NCBI GenBank assembly: GCA_026182355.1
Contig: JAPFBL010000166.1
Location: forward strand, 558,001 to 622,000
Source: Hermatobates lingyangjiaoensis
Taxonomy: Eukaryota; Arthropoda; Insecta; Hemiptera; Hermatobatidae
Direction: 5' to 3'
Length of the DNA: 64,000 bases
The notes below the pieces were generated by a model. The model did not search any database. It saw only the letters and a list, made by a program, of their open reading frames with translations, and was not told where the DNA came from. A program made the position numbers and the translations under genes. This document shows, one piece after another, positions 57,611-64,000 of the stretch; position 1 is the stretch's first letter, and the number at the start of each line of letters is the position of its first letter.

Positions 57611-60480
57611 TGTTAAATTCGTTCTCACTTGCTATATTGAATATAACATGTCACCAAATTGAATATTATCACTTAATACTAAACATGATATTGACTTAGA
57701 GAATTATTTAATGAACTACAAACTTCAGGAAAATTTGAAAATACATATAAAAACTTTATTGCCTACAAATCATAATTAATCATTTTGACTGTGAAATCCG
57801 AAATACTTGTAATCTCTTCAAATTTAAAAAAAAACTGTAGGGTTAATCTTTTATATTTGTTTGCATTTTAAAATATAAGTATGTTTTAAAATATGGTTAA
57901 AACTAATTTAAAATATTTCAGGATAATAGGTTGGCAATCAAAGTTGTTAAGTTAACCAGAGAAAATTGTATTCATATTTTTTTGGTTTATAATAGACCAC
58001 AGAACTATACATTATCAGACCTTAAATTAATCAGATGTTATAATAAAACTCCTTGATAAGTATATTTTCTTCACTAACAGGTAAATGTTAAATATAGATA
58101 AAGTATAAAAAAAATCCAATTTTGAATTATTTTGGTTTGTTTTGTTTATTATGTCAGAGAAAAAATGTTTGGAATTTTGAGTTGTAGAACATGAAATGCT
58201 TATATGAGTATGTGTTTTCAGATTTTCTCTGATGTCAATAGTTTTTAAATTATGGACGAAGTCTATAGCAAATTGAAAGTTTTACTGACATAATAAACTA
58301 TGTCAATGTTATTTGTTAGGTGTGCTAACACTGACAATATTTCATTGAATTGATAGAAAAAAAATCCAGAGAAGTGACGCTTGATTCATTAGTGCTTATC
58401 AAAATTACATATGAACTATGTTTTTAATAATTTTTCAAAAAAAAACTTGACAAAAAAAAAACCCTTTTTTAAATAAAATATCATATTGGTACTTCAATAT
58501 TGGAACAAACTTATAAAAAGCTCCTCCCTTTTATATTTATGATATTAGTCTTTTCCTAACATTAAAATTAGTTGTTATATTTAACACGATTGTTAAATGT
58601 ACAAATTACAATTAACAATAATTATAACAGTTGCATTTATTATATGCAGCAGTTGTTATTTTAATGAAAATAAAATAGTATTTTATATTTTAACAATTAC
58701 TGTTTATTATGAATTGTTTTATATACATTATCTCAGTTTTTAAGACTGCGGTTGTGAATGGAATTTCCTACTGTGAAGAAGAATATTATCTTACAGAACA
58801 GTAGACAACATATATGCACTACAAAGAATAAAACTGCTTTTAATTTAAATTATATGTTTTAAATGAGTTATTCTATATACTGCTTTGTACACAGATACAG
58901 ATTTAATGAATACACTGTTCTATTGTTATATATATTGTTTAGTTGTAGCAATGCTATTGAAGAACATATTTTCCATATTGACCGCAAATTTCTTACTAGT
59001 CCTAGAAACATTTGTTAGCATCCTCAAAAAATTTCTCTGATGAAATAACTTTTAAATACAAATTACAAATAACAATGTTCCTTTTATGATAAAATCAAAG
59101 AACAATTACAGGAAAACACATTACGCGACGCTTGAGTAACCATTCAACTGACCATCAGCCTGAAAAGACAGCAAATTGTTCAGTTAATTTATTTCAGACT
59201 AAATATCCTTTAATTTGTCATACTACAAAAGGTCTTCTATTGTCGACTAGAATAAAAATACTCTTTTATATCGTTAACATTTTAAATTCATTAGAATAGT
59301 AGTAGCTCAAATAGATTTAGTTACAGTACCATGTAACAAACCAAATTTATTTCCAACTTTTCACAAGATTTTTTCCAGAATAAACATTTAATATTTCGCT
59401 GTTTTATATTCGTATATCTGTCTTGAAAGTGTGTGTGAATGTGTGTGTATGTATGCGTCTGTCTGTCCGTTAGTTCAATTTTTTTATAATATCAAATCAA
59501 AATTTGATAATGTAATATCAAAATTTTATAAATCAAATATTATATGCAATTAAGAATTATTGTACAAATTTTGTAATTTGTTCAATAATTGTCCTGCTAT
59601 GTAGAACATGATGAAATAAAATTTAAAACAAATAAAAAAATAAATGTTATAAATATTTTATGTTAAAATTTTCAATTTTATATCTTGAAAGAACAGAAAA
59701 TGTTTAGCAAAATAACAAAAATTTAACATTTATTTCTTAAGAGAAAAGGCGTAGTAAAAGATTATAATAAATTTTTATTAGAGAAAAGATATAACCATCT
59801 GTCCTTGTTTTTTTTTTCAATTTGTTTACAATTTACTTGATTAAGAAAAATAATCCTCAACTAATTATTATTAAACACCTCTATCTAACTGAAGAAAGAT
59901 GTGAAGCTGTATAATGTCCTGAGTTTAGTAAAATATATTTAAAAAAATATTTATTCTACCTTTGGTACGCAATGTGAAACCGGGTAGTTTTATGAAATTC
60001 ATTTTGACCTATACAATCATAAATTCTCTGACATAAGTGTGTTTATTGTTTTCAGAAACAATGTATTTCTATAAAATCATTATAGACAAAAATATGAACT
60101 ATTTATTGTTTGGAAAAATTCAATGGTATTCTTCCAAGCATAGTTCATAAAATTGACGATCTGTAAGTTTGATCTGTAAACGAACTTCGGTTACAGTAAA
60201 TTGTTTAGAGGCACTTATATATTTATAATTTAGATTGGCATTGCAATATCTTAGCGTAATCATTCGTCTACCTAATTAGCATCAATTAGTAATCAATAAA
60301 TTGGAATTAGAATTTGTTTAGAAACGGTAATATTATAATGAAGTACATCTGTTATGCCGGTTACTATTAAGCTTAAAAGTCAAATAATTTTTTAAAACAA
60401 TAATAATTTGAAGTCTTAAAATATACTTAAAAAAACTGAAGAAAATAGCAGAAAAAACAAATGGAACTGGTTATTTTATA
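57611..60480. other. Gene-free AT-rich stretch
   Basis: Nothing recognisable. Together with 55330-57460 this would be the 5' intron if the SDR transcript starts near 62.5 kb. Confidence 0.4.
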
Positions 60481-60483
60481 ATA

Positions 60484-60527
60484 ATATATTATATATATAT
60501 AATATATAAATATAATATATATATATT
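60484..60527. repeat. (TA)n tract
   Basis: TA-rich tract with AA interruptions bounding family B. Confidence 0.85.
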
Positions 60528-60865
60528 GATAAAATATCGACCGTGGAATAGAAACAAAATAAAGTTTATCGGGACTCGGTCAGTTCTTCAGATTCAAATT
60601 AAACTCTCATTGCCAACTTTTGGTTTTTTATTTAAAACGTTTCAATAGGCAGAGTATAAATTTTGAAACAGAAAAACAAAAGTATTACATTACAAATTAT
60701 TTAACAAAGAAAAATAGTATGTAGATTTTAACAACAACTGTAGTCTGAATGAACACGTGACACTGAACTTACAGTGTTTTTTAGTGTTTCTGTTTAAACA
60801 TTTACCGAAACGTTGGCAATGAGAGTTTAATTTGAACCTGAAGAACTGACCGAGTCCCAATAAAC
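60525..60865. repeat. Family B fold-back, asymmetric
   Basis: A long minus-oriented arm (60525-60770) retains the whole unit. The plus-oriented arm (about 60805-60865) keeps only the outer GAAACGTTGGCAATGAGAG to TTTAGTTTTG part, so the inverted partner is 5' truncated. Confidence 0.85.
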
Positions 60866-60889
60866 TTTAGTTTTGTATTATAATATAAC

Positions 60890-61115
60890 AACATTTCACA
60901 TAAACACGTGAAATACAAAACCAAAATATTTACAATACAAAAACCAAAATATTTTTATTGTGGTTTGATCGTATTTATATAGATATCAATGATCAAACCA
61001 CAATATGAAATGGAAAAACAAGACTAAGATCTTTCAACCGTAACAAGCGGTCTTCGTCAGAGTCAAAAACCCAACTGAAACACTTGGTTAGTCTTGTTTT
61101 TTATTTCATATTGTA
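60890..61115 (-). repeat. Family C repeat with hammerhead-like motif
   Basis: The minus strand carries CTGACGA, A, GACCG/CGGTT and GAAA (61032-61060), as in 41782-41810. A short inverted piece at 61085-61118 and the outer ends make it a partial fold-back. Confidence 0.75.
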
Positions 61116-62149
61116 AATTTTTGAAATTCCTTCCTTAAATATACTTTTAAAATTGAAATTTGTTATATTGTTTACATTAAATTTTAAATTTCTAAGTTTA
61201 AATTGTCCTTTGATTTTAATCATATTCGTATCAAGGACAAGGAGGAGTTGTCTAACTTTGAAGGTAGTCACTCATACCTGTCGGCCATTCACCCCTAGGA
61301 TTAAGAAACCGTTTATTATGAATTTAAGAACAACAACCCCCACTACTAACACTTTACTTATATAAAATCAAAATTCTTCCCAGAAGTTATTCATGTCTTG
61401 AAGATGAGTGGTGATTATTTGAAGCCATATCAACTATAGAAAATATGATACACAACTTAGTTGACGAAATTAAGAGTGTTAATTATTTAGGAAAATTGAG
61501 AGACTTGTTAAAATACAAGGGAAGCTAAGTCTAGTGTTATTTTCAATAAGATATATTTATATACAGACATATTTATTGTTACTTTTATATACATATTTAT
61601 TATATAATTGTTTTGAAGGCTACTTGTCTAAATGACATCCGTACTAAAAAATTTTTAGACAATAAGTATTATGTACAAACAGTATTATATTATTTAGACT
61701 CAGATATGGTTATAATATTGTATAATATTGATAATCTAACTACTTAAATATAATATTTATATTATTATATGTTTCTAAAATCAGATTTTGCATTTATAAA
61801 TTGTTGCAAATATAAAAATAAGAGTAATCAGCTGGCATAATTTGAGGTAAAGCGAACTTGAAAATAACTAAAGTTCAAACTGACTATATAAAGTTAGTAT
61901 AATGCCAAATGCTTGTATAGAAGGAGCATCATTTAAAGGCCTAGCGTTAAAAAAAGTTTAGATTTTATAAATATCAACATGTAAATAACTGTAAAAAATG
62001 AGAAAATTAATTCTCTTCATTTTTTAAACTTTGATTTTTATTTAAACTTTTTTGTGTAAAATAAGTTAAATATATGAAAAAAATTTAAGACGAAGGTAAC
62101 ATGAAAATAGAAACAGGCATAATATAACTCTCTTCTGTATTTCAACTAT

Positions 62150-62262
62150 CGTTATCATCAGGAGGCGAAGAGTCCCGCAGGAATGGCAACTTTTCCGCCT
62201 TCCTGCTAAACACATTACTTCTTGATGGCAACGATCGTAAAGATATAGAAGTGAAGTATGTC
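62150..62262. other. GC-richer exon-like island 1
   Basis: On the plus strand it is open for about 36 codons from an AG at 62160 (GGEESRRNGNFSAFLLNTLL and on) to a GTGAAG. No family recognised. It may be an exon of an unseen gene, part of a promoter region or a repeat. Confidence 0.2.
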
Positions 62263-62391
62263 TGTTTTTATCTTTTTGTTACTTTCGTTTTAACCCTTTT
62301 TTTTTAATTAAAAGTCTATTGGACCATTTCATGAAATTGCTATATATGTAAGGGATAGTTTATATAGTGTATGAAATAATGAAAACGTTAC

Positions 62392-62570
62392 CTTCTGGAT
62401 AAATATAAGTAGTAGACGGAGTGCGATACGAAGTGAATGATGTGCCAAACTTGACTGAGCCTGGTACACGGGCTTCAAGGATGGCAGCGACAGTGCAACC
62501 TGTTCTACAGCATATAGAGTCCTTGAAAGGCGCTCACTGGCCTCCAAACAACTTCACCAGTTTCCTATTC
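62392..62570 (-). other. Candidate non-coding first exon of the SDR gene
   Basis: GC-richer block ending on the minus strand at a good donor CAGAAG/GTAACG (GT at 62390-62391). It has no ATG-led frame, which suits a 5' UTR exon. It lies about 7 kb upstream of the acceptor at 55321. Inferred from position and splice signal only. Confidence 0.25.
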
Positions 62571-62901
62571 CTGCTTCTCAGTTATGGATATTGTATGTAA
62601 ATGTACAGTCACATACAGATAAACTCTCGCTTATTGTTTACTTTCCCTGACTCTTTAATATATGCTAGGCGGCTTCTTATGTCTCTTTTTCTAATTATTG
62701 AGAAAATTAGTCTAAAAGCTGAGTATGTTGATGTGTAGCATGTTTAACGTTTTCTTATCAGTTTTATCACCGTCCTTTCTCTCTCATTCCCTCTCAATAT
62801 GTCTTTGAGAATATAAACATCTTGTTGATATATAGAGAATTGTCAATGTTAGTCACCTTCATCAAAGTTGTCACAATAACACGTGATATAAATATTCAGG
62901 T

Positions 62902-63190
62902 AATTCACCTCAAATGATTGGAGATAATTGCTCTGAGGCCTTTTGTTTATCACGTCGTCAGAGAGCAAGTGAATACAAGTTGTGCGCAGATTATGGATTT
63001 TGATTTAAAGTTGGATTAAATTAGTATCATTGACAGTATTTTTCCCTATTACATTAGAAATAGTCTTAATTTGTATAGTATAGTATTAATTCCATAACCT
63101 GCCCACAACTTGTATTCACTTGTTCTCTGATGACGTGATAAACAAAAGGCCTCAAAGCGATTATCTTCAATCATTTGTGGTGAGTTAATT
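62902..63190. repeat. Fold-back palindrome, about 90-bp arms
   Basis: Arms 62902-62990 and 63099-63190 are near reverse complements (GCCTTTTGTTTATCACGTC, AGTGAATACAAGTTGTG) around a 108-bp spacer. (TA)n lies at the right edge. The right arm contains CTGATGACGTGATAAAC, but I cannot see the following stem plus GAAA. Confidence 0.85.
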
Positions 63191-63204
63191 GAATAGATAT
63201 ATAT

Positions 63205-63440
63205 ATATATAAGATTTTACAATAAACACGTGAAATAACAATCAATGTTTAAACCACAAATAAGAAATGAGCAAAAAAGGACAAAGATCTTTCAACCATA
63301 ATAAGCGGTCGTCGTCACAGTAAAATCTGAACTAGTGTCAGTTGAAAGTTGTCTCTGGCGAAGAGCTCTTGTTACGGTTGAAATGTCTTAGTCTTTTTTT
63401 CTCATTTCTTATTGTGGCTTAAGCATATATATATATATAT
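63205..63440. repeat. Family C palindrome with hammerhead-like motif
   Basis: The left arm (63213-63320) mirrors the right arm (63345-63425) with more divergence than other copies. The motif is CTGGCGA (63355-63361), A, imperfect GAGC/GGTT stem, GAAA (63380-63383). (TA)n at 63425-63441. Confidence 0.75.
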
Positions 63441-63600
63441 ATTTAGTAGAGGTGGGCAGCAGGTCTTCTTGTAAACAAATACAATTAAAATGTGCAGCAG
63501 CTTCTGCATTTACGACCTTTTTGCTGGTAGCTTCGATTTTTCTTACTATCTTTCCTTGTCCTGGAGGTAATTTCCATATAAAATGGGCCAGAGACACGTC
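63441..63600 (-). pseudogene. Penelope-like element N-terminal fragment
   Basis: The minus frame reads VSLAHFIWKLPPGQGKIVRK, then IEATSKKVVNAEAAAHFN and CLQEDLLP, before (TA)n. This resembles the conserved block ahead of the PLE RT and the fragment at 30609. Upstream sequence is not coding. Confidence 0.55.
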
Positions 63601-63746
63601 AACATGAGAAACAAAACTATTAAGAAAGCAAGTATAAAACGAATATAATAAAATACTCATATTATAAAACAGACAAGCTTTCAACCATCATAGGACACTT
63701 TGTCAAATTCGTAATAAGTGAATATAACAATCCTCAAAAGAAAAAA

Positions 63747-63784
63747 AAAATCTGGAGTGGCCTACACTCTACTTTACTATAAGT
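63747..63784 (+). repeat. Short dispersed repeat also at 6489-6526
   Basis: An identical run of about 38 bp (AAAATCTGGAGTGGCCTACA and on to CTATAAGT). Flanks differ. Origin unknown. Confidence 0.8.
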
Positions 63785-64000
63785 AACTCAATGTCAAATT
63801 TCTTGAGTATATAAAACATAACGTATTATTTAAGCATAACATAAATATCTAAATGGGATATAATTATTAGCATTGCATTCGTGTGGTAGTACAGATAGTG
63901 ATTGAAGGACATATCAATTTATAAGCTTATTTTTGTACATCACAAATAATTTATTATTTGCAAATAATTTCATTAGTATAACTACAGCAGTAATAACATT

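Overview
This window is metazoan nuclear DNA. It is very AT-rich, carries many (TA)n tracts, and has a split gene with GT-AG introns, a tRNA-derived SINE, Penelope-like retroelement (PLE) debris and a Ty3/gypsy LTR retrotransposon. The mix suggests an invertebrate, but nothing in the sequence fixes the species.

Genes. I can support one host gene, on the minus strand between 55320 and 38752. It is a membrane-anchored short-chain dehydrogenase/reductase of the SDR16C / retinol dehydrogenase / 17-beta-hydroxysteroid dehydrogenase type. I assembled it by eye from six coding exons: 55102-55317, 53369-53699, 50549-50678, 45925-46048, 42281-42394 and 38752-38884. All intron phases agree and the product is about 348 residues. 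One extra base at 53590-53591 breaks the frame in coding exon 2. A splice acceptor just before the ATG points to a non-coding 5' exon farther up; the GC-richer block at 62392-62570 is a candidate.

Mobile DNA. A nearly complete Ty3/gypsy element lies at 8707-13846 (minus). It has 177-bp LTRs that differ at about two positions, a primer site matching tRNA-Phe, a polypurine tract, gag (one frame slip) and an intact pol. It sits in a (TA)n tract. Gag and pol share one frame and are separated by a single TGA. PLE remains include two inverted GIY-YIG endonuclease fragments near 21.0-21.4 kb and two N-terminal fragments (30609-30735 and 63460-63600), both ending in (TA)n. Other elements are one complete and one headless SINE, a MITE-like element and three copies of a dispersed repeat.

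The most unusual signal is a set of short dispersed families (called A, B, C, G, H and I here). They usually occur as fold-back palindromes with arms of 40 to 310 bp, bounded by (TA)n. Most families carry one shared motif: a CTGANGA-like box, one unpaired base, a short stem-loop whose stem bases change together from copy to copy, then GAAA. It resembles part of a hammerhead ribozyme core, and one copy follows the PLE endonuclease remnant. My reading is that these are PLE-type terminal repeats or related non-autonomous elements that inserted as inverted pairs.

Layout: 0-8.7 kb, repeats without a gene; 8.7-13.85 kb, LTR element; 14-20.5 kb, gene-poor with one SINE; 20.5-23.8 kb, PLE and palindrome cluster; 23.8-38.5 kb, gene-poor with one 691-bp palindrome; 38.5-55.3 kb, SDR gene with repeat-rich introns, including 29-bp, 34-bp and 78-bp tandem arrays; 55.3-64 kb, upstream region with more palindromes and PLE debris.
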